Part shown: piece by piece, positions 54,814 through 62,633 of the stretch
Numbering within the stretch: the first letter of the stretch is position 1
Layout: every line of letters starts with the position of its first letter
Assembly (NCBI RefSeq): GCF_009826895.1
Contig: NZ_WUMV01000002.1
Span: 558,001 to 622,000, forward strand
Source of the DNA: Stappia sediminis
GTDB lineage: Bacteria; Pseudomonadota; Alphaproteobacteria; Rhizobiales; Stappiaceae
DNA length: 64,000 nucleotides
Direction: 5' to 3'
Notes under the pieces: generated by a model
What the model saw: the letters and a program-made list of their open reading frames with translations, nothing else
What the model was told of the DNA's origin: nothing
Databases searched by the model: none
Program-made: the position numbers and the translations under genes

Positions 54814-55947
54814 CTACTTGTAGCTGAGAATTTTGCCCTTCGGGCCAACGACGAATTTACGGACATTCGCAAAGCCTGGTGGATTGCGTTCCTTCAGTAT
54901 CTGAAAAGGGTGCAGGGGGAGAATGAGCGATCGCTGCTGATTGGTGTGGCCGTTGATGTCTTGCAAGGGGTCGCCGGGTCCGGCGAACGGATCAAGCCGA
55001 TAGACCTGGCGTTCAACCAGGGAAAAGAAGCCAGAGGCTTTCAATTCGGTACTTGAGGCCACGATTGTCTCGGTTGTCCATGCGAGTGCCCAATCCTCGC
55101 CGGGGTGGCCGCTGGCTTCGCTCAGAACATCGCGCAAGGGACCGGACTGCTGGGTATAGGCGCGGCTGTACATCGGGCCGATATAGAAACGTCGCAATCT
55201 TTTCGGGTGCAGATCATCGAAATCCTGATCGAAGCCCCGGGCGATCGTGACAAGCTTCAATGACGAAGATGATTGCGCCACGAGATGGCTTTGAATGCGG
55301 GGCCACCTTTTTTCGTCCTTCGCCAACGGTTTTCTGCCGCTGTCCTCCAGATCCATGATGTATATGAGCGGAATATTCTGCTGGCTGTCATAAACGGCCC
55401 AGTGCAGTCGGTATTGGCGGCGTGTCGGGTTGACGTTCCCGGTCCAGATCAAGCGTGGGTCATTTCGCGCCCAGAATATCCATCCGTTTGCCAGTCGCTC
55501 GTAATAGTGGCGCTGCGATGCGGCGAATTGCAGGTTCAACGGGGAGGAGTGTTCTCGCAGGATGTGATTCACCATCCCCACTTTCAGCTCTTTCAAGCCA
55601 GGGAGCGAGCGCAGGTGGTTTTCCGCCTGCATCGCATCGTTCGCCATCTGCAGCAGTTCCTGGTAAACGGGAAAGCCGCTGTCCTGGCGATCTATGCTCA
55701 GTAGGCTCGGCAGCAAATTCGATACGCGCCCGGCCAGAAGGTACTTGTAGGAGAGCGCCGTGAAGGTGCCCGACAGCGCTTCGAGATATCCTTGAAGAAT
55801 CGGAATTTCGGACTGAAGCGCGATGTCTTCGGATACAACGCCCTTCGCGACGCTTTTCAGGTGGGCAATAATCCGTTCGAACTTTGCGAAATAGCGCCGC
55901 GTTTCATGCGCCTCCTCCAAAGTTCTGTGATCCAGTGTTAGATCCAA
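54814..55947 (-). CDS. Conserved unknown protein, AAA+ operon gene 2
   Basis: This 377-residue soluble protein has no signal peptide. The N-terminal half is helical (RYFAKFERIIAHLKSVAKGVV; LPSLLSIDRQDSGFPVYQELLQMAND), and the C-terminal half is beta-rich with Trp and Tyr (GWIFWARNDPRLIWTGNVNPTR; LHWAVYDSQQNIPLIYIMDLED). I do not recognise a family. Start is TTG 55947 with GAGGG upstream, 10 bp after the coiled-coil gene, and it ends 9 bp before the ATPase gene, so all are cotranscribed. Confidence 0.7.
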   Translation of the reverse strand: MDLTLDHRTLEEAHETRRYFAKFERIIAHLKSVAKGVVSEDIALQSEIPILQGYLEALSGTFTALSYKYLLAGRVSNLLPSLLSIDRQDSGFPVYQELLQMANDAMQAENHLRSLPGLKELKVGMVNHILREHSSPLNLQFAASQRHYYERLANGWIFWARNDPRLIWTGNVNPTRRQYRLHWAVYDSQQNIPLIYIMDLEDSGRKPLAKDEKRWPRIQSHLVAQSSSSLKLVTIARGFDQDFDDLHPKRLRRFYIGPMYSRAYTQQSGPLRDVLSEASGHPGEDWALAWTTETIVASSTELKASGFFSLVERQVYRLDPFAGPGDPLQDINGHTNQQRSLILPLHPFQILKERNPPGFANVRKFVVGPKGKILSYK

Positions 55948-55957
55948 CGTTCAGCCC

Positions 55958-57034
55958 TCAGGCGCCGTAGGCATTCTTGTCGTGCTTTTCGACAATTTTC
56001 TCAAACCGGCGGGCAAAGCGTTCGTCCGATTTTGCCTTTTCCTCCAGAACCTTGCGGGCAAACAAGATGTGCTCGTCGTGCTGCTCCAGCATATCGGCCA
56101 TGCGGTGGTTGGTGGCAGAGCCGATGGCCGCCATGGCGGACTGCGCTTCCTTGTCCGTGGCCACTCCGATTTCGTTGATCTTGTGCGCGATATCCTGTTG
56201 CTGCGCGGTTTTCAGCGATTTGACGAGCGCATCGTACAGGACGACTCGCTGCCTCGTGTCCGTCTGGAGCTTGTTAATCAACACCATCTGGGTGGCCGCC
56301 TGATTCTGAAGGCTATCGACCCAGGTCTTGCCTTTCTCGATATAGCGTTCGAGCGTTTGGCTTTCGGCAAGCTTTACCTGTTCTTCTTGCACCAGCCTGT
56401 TGTAGTCGGCGTTCACTCGCGCAAGCTCACCTTCCAGTCTTGTGCGGGCCGATGCATCGGTCTCAACGGCGATCTTGTTCTCCAGAGAGATAATCTCCGG
56501 GTCCATTGCAAGGAGTTGCTTCTTGATCTCTTCCAGGGCACCGACAGTCTGTTCGCGCTTTGTGAGCGTTTCGCCAAGATTGGATTCAACGCGTTTGCTG
56601 TGTTCTTTAAGCGTGTTCAACTGGTCCTGAAGCAACTGCCCGATGACGTTGGACTTTGAGATCAGATCCTGCAGCTTGTCATCGATACTTGCGCTTCGCA
56701 TGCGCTCTTGCCGGATACTGTCGGCTCTCGCCTTCGAGAAGATTCCGATAAAGGTCTCCCAGCCGGTCTTGGAGCGCATGGCATCGAAGTCTTTTGTGAA
56801 ATTAGCCGTGACGTCATCAAGACCCATGATGAGTTCTGCGATATTGGCGCCCATCATTTCCGTATGGGCATGGACGTCATCAAGGGTCGCGTTCTCAATG
56901 TCGACTGAAATGTCTTGACCGGTGTCGAGCTTTTCCCGGGCAGTTTCTATTTTCGACGTGAGTTCGTCGATCTTTGCCCTTGCGGCGGCTACATCCTGTT
57001 TCGATTTTTCAATTTGAGCGCCAAAGTCTGCCAT
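55958..57034 (-). CDS. Coiled-coil protein, AAA+ operon gene 1 (TelA-like in character)
   Basis: This 358-residue protein is almost all helix: KSKQDVAAARAKIDELTSKIE at the start, then WETFIGIFSKARADSI, IDDKLQDLISKSNVIGQLL and a long heptad stretch to the end. There is no membrane helix. Its plan (helical rods, a Trp/Phe segment near 105-115, then a Gln-rich helix TQMVLINKLQTDTRQRV) is reminiscent of the TelA/YaaN family of stress proteins, but I cannot confirm that. ATG 57034 has AGGAAGAGG upstream. It opens the operon and may polymerise, serving as the target of the ATPase. Confidence 0.75.
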   Translation of the reverse strand: MADFGAQIEKSKQDVAAARAKIDELTSKIETAREKLDTGQDISVDIENATLDDVHAHTEMMGANIAELIMGLDDVTANFTKDFDAMRSKTGWETFIGIFSKARADSIRQERMRSASIDDKLQDLISKSNVIGQLLQDQLNTLKEHSKRVESNLGETLTKREQTVGALEEIKKQLLAMDPEIISLENKIAVETDASARTRLEGELARVNADYNRLVQEEQVKLAESQTLERYIEKGKTWVDSLQNQAATQMVLINKLQTDTRQRVVLYDALVKSLKTAQQQDIAHKINEIGVATDKEAQSAMAAIGSATNHRMADMLEQHDEHILFARKVLEEKAKSDERFARRFEKIVEKHDKNAYGA

Positions 57035-57415
57035 GAGCCTCTTCCTGAAAATTTCAGAACGAAATGCTGATCGACTACCATTAATTTGTAGACCGACGAT
57101 TAACAACCGCTCCAAAGCCTAAGCGTTGCGCTTATTATCGAGCAAAGTCTGCATATGCCGGAAATCACTTTCCCAAAAGTTATTGGAAGTGTGAAATTTT
57201 CCGTAATTTCCGATTTTGCAGGGCGCGCCATTGCGTGAAATCTGCACAAATTTCCTTCAATGCTGCACGGAAGTGGCGGTGAAAATGCAATTTTGCCGAT
57301 TAGAAGCATTCAATGCGCGGCGGATGGGCAATCATCAATCCAGGAAAATCCATCAAGGATTTCGGCCTGTTGGCAGCACGAACATAAATTCATTCGATCA
57401 TAGGTGGCCCGAAAG
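57035..57415. other. Divergent promoter region, AAA+ operon and DUF4173 gene
   Basis: This 381-bp region is AT-rich and should contain the promoters of the five-gene operon (left) and DUF4173 (right). I see an imperfect inverted repeat around 57155-57195 (CACTTTCCCA and TGGAAGTG) but no copy of the TGAACAATGTTCA operator and no gene. Confidence 0.45.
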
Positions 57416-58906
57416 ATGCGAGCATCATTATATTCACGAGCCGGCTTCGCGAAATTCAAATTCCCAAGAAAGATAATAATCAGAATTTCCGTTGCTCTTG
57501 CCTTGATAATTCTAGCCGATTTCCTTTTTTATCAACGGCTCATAGGCATATCATTCGTATTGTTCATGTTGGTACTGGCTGCTGGCGTTCTGTTGGCTAA
57601 TCGTTTGCGGGCAACCTGGCGCGAACGAATTCTGGCGGCATCGGTACTCGTCCTTTCACTATGTCCGGCAGCGGAGGCGATAACTCCGCTTTCCGTCATT
57701 ATCGGTGCCGGCGGCGTCGCCTTGTTCGTGCTCAAAATGACCGGCAACGGTCGGGTTGCTCCTCCGGTTCTGGCGAGCCGGATGACCATTTTGTTGACGG
57801 CGGGTCTTTCCAGAATAGGGCGCCACCGCAAAAGGTGGCGCAGGCCTCATCATTTAAACACATTAAAAAATCTGGGTGCCGCCTCTGCATCCTGGCTCGC
57901 TCCAATGGGTCTCGGATTGGTGTTCGTCGTAATATTCTCCGAGGCCAATCCGATATTTTGGTCCTGGGTAAGCGTGCTTGATCCGCGGAGCCTGCTCGCC
58001 TCTCTGGAACCACGGCGGCTCCTGTTCTGGGTGTTGTTGGGCATATTCCTGTCGCCATTCGTTCGCGTGCCGGCCTTCGTCCGAGCGCGGATAGAAAGCG
58101 AGGACATTCACATCCTGCCGGAAAGCTGGTTCGTGGAGACAGCTTTTATTGTTCGCTCGCTCGTTGTTTTAAACGCGGTCTTCGCTCTGCAGACGGTTTT
58201 GGATATGATTTATTTATGGGGTGGTGCTCAATTGCCTGAAGGCGTGAGCCCTGCGGCCGATGCCCAGAAAGCGGCCTATCTTCTGGTAGTCTCAGCATTG
58301 CTTGCGGCCGGCTTCGTCCTGCTTGCCACGCGCAATGCAGCCGAAGGGGCGATGTCGCGTCTGGTACGCAAACTTATCTACCTCTGGATTGCGCAGAACG
58401 TAGTGTTGATCTTCTCGGCTATTCTTCGCCTGGATCTCTACGTTGAAACGTTCTCCCTGACGCGCCTTAGACTGGCGGCATTCATATGGATGGGCCTTGT
58501 GGTCGCTGGCCTTGTTCTCATCGTGTTGCGCCTGGTCCTGTCGAGGTCGAACCGCTGGCTGGTCAATGCGAACCTGATAGCGCTTGCCATTGCCCTATAC
58601 GGTTGCAGCATTGTGGATCTGAACCGGATAATCGCGGACTACAATGTCGTGCATAGCCGTGAGGTCTCGGGGCGTGGGGGCGCCCTCGATCGGAACTACC
58701 TGTGCGGGCTTGGCGCTTCGGCACTTCCCGCCATCGACACGTTTCTTGCCGGGCGTAAGAAGGAACGGCGTGGCGGATGGGTAATGCTCGATCTCGCGAA
58801 TTGTGCGGAAACGTTACGTCGGGAGCTTCACCGCGGGTCCGGTGACTGGAGGTCTTGGACATTTCGCAAACACCGATTGCGCGATGATTTGGCGATGCTG
58901 ATGTAA
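57416..58906 (+). CDS. DUF4173 polytopic membrane protein
   Basis: This 496-residue protein has about ten membrane helices (IIIRISVALALIILADFLF and others) and ends in a soluble region (GGALDRNYLCGLGASALPAID). Its layout fits the DUF4173 family, which has no known function. The ATG at 57416 has AGGTGG 8 bp upstream; GTG 57404 is the longer option. It is divergent from the AAA+ operon. The basic segment RIGRHRKRWRRPHH near residues 135-148 is a likely cytosolic loop. Confidence 0.82.
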   Translation: MRASLYSRAGFAKFKFPRKIIIRISVALALIILADFLFYQRLIGISFVLFMLVLAAGVLLANRLRATWRERILAASVLVLSLCPAAEAITPLSVIIGAGGVALFVLKMTGNGRVAPPVLASRMTILLTAGLSRIGRHRKRWRRPHHLNTLKNLGAASASWLAPMGLGLVFVVIFSEANPIFWSWVSVLDPRSLLASLEPRRLLFWVLLGIFLSPFVRVPAFVRARIESEDIHILPESWFVETAFIVRSLVVLNAVFALQTVLDMIYLWGGAQLPEGVSPAADAQKAAYLLVVSALLAAGFVLLATRNAAEGAMSRLVRKLIYLWIAQNVVLIFSAILRLDLYVETFSLTRLRLAAFIWMGLVVAGLVLIVLRLVLSRSNRWLVNANLIALAIALYGCSIVDLNRIIADYNVVHSREVSGRGGALDRNYLCGLGASALPAIDTFLAGRKKERRGGWVMLDLANCAETLRRELHRGSGDWRSWTFRKHRLRDDLAMLM

Positions 58907-59020
58907 GGGCGCAAGTACGGGAAGGGGAATGTTGCTGCTCGACGTTGCAGCAGTTGCTTGAGAGAAAATCGCGGCGGATACCGCGGCAGATGCATTCGGT
59001 TCTTTTATCGTGCGGGAACT

Positions 59021-59620
59021 TCAAGCCGAGGGTTTCGGCATCCCGGCGCCAGGCACCAGCTTTCCTCGATAACGCACAACCAAACCGCCGCCCAGCGGGG
59101 CGAACAACGCAACATCGAAGTGGAATATTCCCTCTCGCGCATATTCGCGGCTTTCGCTCAAGGGCAACAGGAAGCGTGGAAGCGGAATACCCAGGAACCA
59201 GCCGCGACGTACCGGAAGATGCATGGCCTCGTTTTTCACAAGCAATTCCTGCTCGTATATGAAAGGCCCGAAACGCTCTCGATAACGGCAGGGCAGGGTG
59301 GCCGGTGTGCAGTATGAGCGGAAAATCCGGTTGTCAAAATCTCTTTCCCAGATCTCGCCCGTGGCGATGCGTGTTTTTGTAACCGTGACGGGTACGTTTT
59401 CTCCAGCCGATGGAAACCCGAAAAACCAGGTTGCCAGCCGAGCGATGAATGACGAGCCACGCGTGATCCGTGCCGTGCCTGAAAAACGTTCAGTGTCTTG
59501 AACGCTGTGCAGCGCCTGGAGTTGCGGAGGCAGCAGTTCCCATCGCTCGGCGAGCGCGGATTGAAACAGCGTGGGCTGGTTCGATCCGTTCGTATTCTTT
59601 GTGCCACAAACGTCGGACAT
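59021..59620 (-). CDS. DUF4166 domain protein
   Basis: This 199-residue soluble protein matches the DUF4166 pattern: ALAERWELLPPQLQALHSV at the N-terminus, then the beta-rich stretch TRGSSFIARLATWFFGFPSAGENVPVTV and TGEIWERDFDNRIFRS. The family often resembles a lipid-binding fold and can be fused to dehydrogenases; function is unknown. Start ATG 59620. It is convergent with the DUF4173 gene and closes the envelope-stress stretch. Confidence 0.8.
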   Translation of the reverse strand: MSDVCGTKNTNGSNQPTLFQSALAERWELLPPQLQALHSVQDTERFSGTARITRGSSFIARLATWFFGFPSAGENVPVTVTKTRIATGEIWERDFDNRIFRSYCTPATLPCRYRERFGPFIYEQELLVKNEAMHLPVRRGWFLGIPLPRFLLPLSESREYAREGIFHFDVALFAPLGGGLVVRYRGKLVPGAGMPKPSA

Positions 59621-59662
59621 GACCCTATCTATTTCATTTGCAGGTATTTTCGGCAGTAAGGC

Positions 59663-60985
59663 CTAAAGGTTTACGAAATGCAGTTGGTTGAATTCCTTGC
59701 GCCAATTCGCGACATCTGCAGCCATGGCTTCTGGCGCACCGGACCGTAGAGCTTCGGCAATGAGGCGGGCAAGGCGAGCCATGTCAGCCTCTTTCATGCC
59801 CCAGCGAACCAATTCGGGCGTCCCCAACCGTAACCCGTTCATGTCTCCTTCGACCGGTTCGCGCGGCAACCCGATGCCGCAGGAAAGAAAGCCGGCGCGG
59901 CGCAGTTTTTTCGCTGCCGCCTGCCCCCCTCCAAATGGAGCTGCTTCCAGCGCGAACTGATGTGAGGCTGTAAAACCACGCGGCGTACCGAAGACCGGCA
60001 TTGCTTCCCCCGACAGAGCTTCGGCGAGAGTGCTGGCCGTCGCGGCCATGGCCCTGGCGTATTCCCGACCGTGCTCCCGCCAGTCCAAAAGTCCGACTGC
60101 AAGCGCCGCGGATTTTGCAACATCGAAATTCGCGGTCAGTCCCGGAAAGGCGATTTCCTCGATCCGCTCTGCCAGCGCGTCGTCATTTGTGACGATCAAC
60201 CCGCCCGCCGGACCGCCGAGGCTTTTGTAGGTGCTCATTGTCATCAGATGTGCCCCTTCGGCGAGGGGATCGGCAAAAACACCGCCGGCGATCATCCCGC
60301 ATTGGTGGGCTGCGTCGAACAGGACAAAGGCTTCCACCTCGTCGGCGATCGCACGTATTTCGCGAACGGGATGAGGGAAGAGGTTGAGGCTCATCCCGAT
60401 GGTGATGAGCTTGGGCCGGACTTCGAGTGCCAGTTTGCGGAGGCCATCCAGATCGACGGTATATCCGTCCGGGTCGACTGGCGCTGAATGGGTTTTCAGC
60501 CCGTAAAGGCCGGCACAACCGGGGAGGTGATGCGTCACGTGACCGCCGACCGAGGCGGGAGGCGCTATGATGGCATCCCCAGGCCTTGTGGTGGCGATGA
60601 AGGCATAAAGGTTGGCAAGTGCCCCGGACGCCACACGGATTTCTGCGTGCTTTGCGTGGAAGATTTCGCAGACCAACTCGGATGCGATAACCTCTATCTC
60701 CTCGATGGCTTCGAGACCCATTTCGTATTTGTCGCCGGGGTAGCCAAGTGAAGGGCGTGATCCAAGGCCGCTTGCAAGAAGCGCTTCCGCACGCGGATTC
60801 ATCACGTTGGTGGCCGGGTTCAGGTTGAAGCACTGACGCTCATGGATGGCTCTGTTTTCTTCCGCGAGCGCTCCAATACGGGTGAAAATCTCCACTGAAG
60901 ACGAATTGGCTGCACGCTTGGCGAATTCATCAATTCGGGCGGCCACCGCTGCGGGCAACCAGGGCCGGGTTTCATGTGCCGTCAT
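59663..60985 (-). CDS. Divergent serine hydroxymethyltransferase-like PLP enzyme
   Basis: This 440-residue fold-type I PLP enzyme aligns with SHMT: GYPGDKYEMG (81-90), SGALANLYAF (120-129), GGHVTHHLPG (148-157), FDAAHQCGMI (223-232, Asp224 and His227 for the cofactor) and the PLP lysine in STYKSLGGPAGG (Lys254). Two key places differ from SHMT: the SEN motif with the catalytic Glu is NPATN (56-60), and THKTLRGPRGG is STYKSLGGPAGG. So it probably handles another amino acid, or an aldol reaction without folate. Start ATG 60985. Length is close to SHMT. Confidence 0.82.
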   Translation of the reverse strand: MTAHETRPWLPAAVAARIDEFAKRAANSSSVEIFTRIGALAEENRAIHERQCFNLNPATNVMNPRAEALLASGLGSRPSLGYPGDKYEMGLEAIEEIEVIASELVCEIFHAKHAEIRVASGALANLYAFIATTRPGDAIIAPPASVGGHVTHHLPGCAGLYGLKTHSAPVDPDGYTVDLDGLRKLALEVRPKLITIGMSLNLFPHPVREIRAIADEVEAFVLFDAAHQCGMIAGGVFADPLAEGAHLMTMSTYKSLGGPAGGLIVTNDDALAERIEEIAFPGLTANFDVAKSAALAVGLLDWREHGREYARAMAATASTLAEALSGEAMPVFGTPRGFTASHQFALEAAPFGGGQAAAKKLRRAGFLSCGIGLPREPVEGDMNGLRLGTPELVRWGMKEADMARLARLIAEALRSGAPEAMAADVANWRKEFNQLHFVNL

Positions 60986-61435
60986 CTCCACCTCCTCTGG
61001 GATGCAGAAATAATCCGCCGCAAACCCGCTTTTGGGCAAATGGGAATTCAGAAAAATTCAAGCTGGCAAATCGTATCTTGCCGTTTCGCACTCATCGAAA
61101 GAGCAGTCGCCTCGACATGTTTGTTTTCGCAGTGTGGCACTGCCCGAAGGCGAAACGTTCGAAAAGAGGTAGCTTCATCTTGGGGCCTTATCGACTTCAA
61201 TCGATTACCCACAGGGATATCCACAGAGCATATATAGGCTGCCTGCAATCAATGGTGATTTGAAAATATTATTCAATCAAAAAATAAAAGAGCCAGGCAG
61301 ATTTCGTCTGGCTCTTCAATTTTGCAATAAAATATGAATTTGATACAGCTGCATGGAGTTATTTATGATGTTATCGGTGTATTTATAGACATTTCTTTGA
61401 GGTGGTGTATTGCTGATCGATGTCATTTCGATTGT
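60986..61435. other. AT-rich intergenic region
   Basis: This 450-bp gap contains the SHMT-like gene's promoter and, at 61281-61316, the terminator of the next gene to the right. Around 61205-61225 are two DnaA-box-like 9-mers with one mismatch each. No gene is seen; base composition drops clearly from 61255 to 61440. Confidence 0.45.
61281..61316 (-). terminator. Terminator of the nucleotidyltransferase-like gene
   Basis: AAGAGCCAG (61288-61296) pairs with CTGGCTCTT (61308-61316), and on the minus strand the stem is followed by UUUUAUUUUUU. It lies 120 bp past the stop at 61436. Confidence 0.75.
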
Positions 61436-61798
61436 TTAATCCTCTTTGCAGAATAATAATCTTCCGTTCTTTATCAGTTGCATGGATGGACGAACATTGG
61501 TCCCGATGCCGCGTTGCAATTCATTGGCCCGGACAGGAATTAATTCAACGTTCACGCCGGTATGCCGGAGCGGGCGTCTTACGTACTCGCAATCGCTGCC
61601 CTTTTCACCGTCTTCGGGTCTCGTCACAACGACGAACTGGAATGGGGAGCCCGGATAGTGGTTTCCGTCTGCGCGACCTCCGACGAGGTAGATCCGAGAC
61701 GGACGAATCGCGCTTTTGAGCCGTCGGACGACCGCTTTAAGTGCGGCTTCTTCCGACGCATAAACACCGGTGTTCGAACTCGTCGCCAACATGTCCAT
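61436..61798 (-). CDS. Small nucleotidyltransferase-like protein lacking metal aspartates
   Basis: This 120-residue protein has an N-terminal helix (EEAALKAVVRRLKSAI) and then a strand-turn reminiscent of the minimal nucleotidyltransferase fold, IYLVGGRADGNHYPGSPFQFVVV (residues 36-58). The usual GS...D-x-D is here GGRADG and SPFQF, so the metal-binding aspartates are missing. It may be an inactive member or a similar-looking protein of another family. A well-formed terminator supports expression. The codons are less GC-biased than the housekeeping genes. Start ATG 61798, with ATG 61792 also possible. Confidence 0.6.
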   Translation of the reverse strand: MDMLATSSNTGVYASEEAALKAVVRRLKSAIRPSRIYLVGGRADGNHYPGSPFQFVVVTRPEDGEKGSDCEYVRRPLRHTGVNVELIPVRANELQRGIGTNVRPSMQLIKNGRLLFCKED

Positions 61799-62633
61799 GA
61801 TTGAGCGCCACTTTCCCTGTTACCACAGCGGATATTGGCATCTAGGCCAATAATATGTCAGTAATGTGACTATCTTTTTAATAAAATAGAGACGGCAATT
61901 ACGGAAGAAATCGTACTCGAAATTTCTTGACAAGAAGTCATACGATTCAGTCGCGCGCATAAGCGGATGTCGGGCCTTTAAAAGAGAGTTCTTTCCCTTT
62001 CAAAACTCATATGTACTGTGGAAGCCAACCGTGTGACGTAATGGTGATCCGTTGTACGGGAGGTTGAGTTCGGTATCGTGCGCTAGAGGGGTTGACGCGT
62101 TTTCTTTGCTCGTGATTCGGAGAATTGGCTAAACGGCAGCGTGATCGATGTGCCGACTGTTTTGCCGCAACTTGAATGTTGCTCGGTTTCGATGTTTGAA
62201 ACAGGAAATTGGGAACGGAGTTCGCTGTATCGATGTAATTCGCCGTTCGTCAGCGGGAACGTTTGATGCGGAGTTGTTCGAGTCCGGACTGCACCCCACA
62301 GAAAGCGCATTATTTCAAGGGATTGAACCTGATCGCGGTTCGGCGTTTGTGTTTGGCGCTGGTTGCGATTTGCTTTTATTTCAATGCCGTTGGAGTATGT
62401 TGAAACTGAAGAAATTTTTACTCGCGGAAGCGCTTTAGACGCCGCTCAAATGCCTGAAGATCGTCTTGAAGTATTGCGAACTGCTTTGAGGGTGTGGACG
62501 CTGCGGCAGGCCAGAGGACGGTGCGCTTTAGACAGCATCGGGTGTGCACGGCGCTCGGTTTCGTTTCGAAATACCGCGCGAAAATCGCCCCACCCGGCGG
62601 GTGAGGCGATGTGCTGCATCCGGTGCGAAGGCA
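61799..62633. other. 835-bp region without a convincing gene
   Basis: Composition is lower in GC than the surroundings up to about 62440. Short open frames occur on both strands (for example 62148-62438 plus, 62083-62310 minus) but none has a start signal, protein-like composition or recognisable domain. GCGCTTTAGAC is directly repeated at 62430 and 62523. It may be decayed foreign DNA. The nitrilase terminator is at its right end. Confidence 0.5.
62581..62610 (-). terminator. Terminator of the D-carbamoylase gene
   Basis: ATCGCC-C-CACCC (62584-62595) pairs with GGGTG-A-GGCGAT (62599-62610) with one mismatch. On the minus strand it ends in UUUU, 24 bp after the stop. Confidence 0.75.

Noticed and set aside
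61205-61225. Two DnaA-box-like 9-mers (TTACCCACA, ATATCCACA) close together
   Set aside because: Each has one mismatch to TTATCCACA, and no origin gene set (dnaA, hemE, repABC, parAB) is nearby, so an origin is not supported.
62148-62438. Possible small gene in the gene-poor region
   Set aside because: No ribosome site, unusual composition with many Cys/Phe runs, and competing frames on the other strand.
62430-62533. Direct repeat GCGCTTTAGAC as possible attachment or target duplication
   Set aside because: Only 11 bp, 93 bp apart, with no transposase or integrase around.
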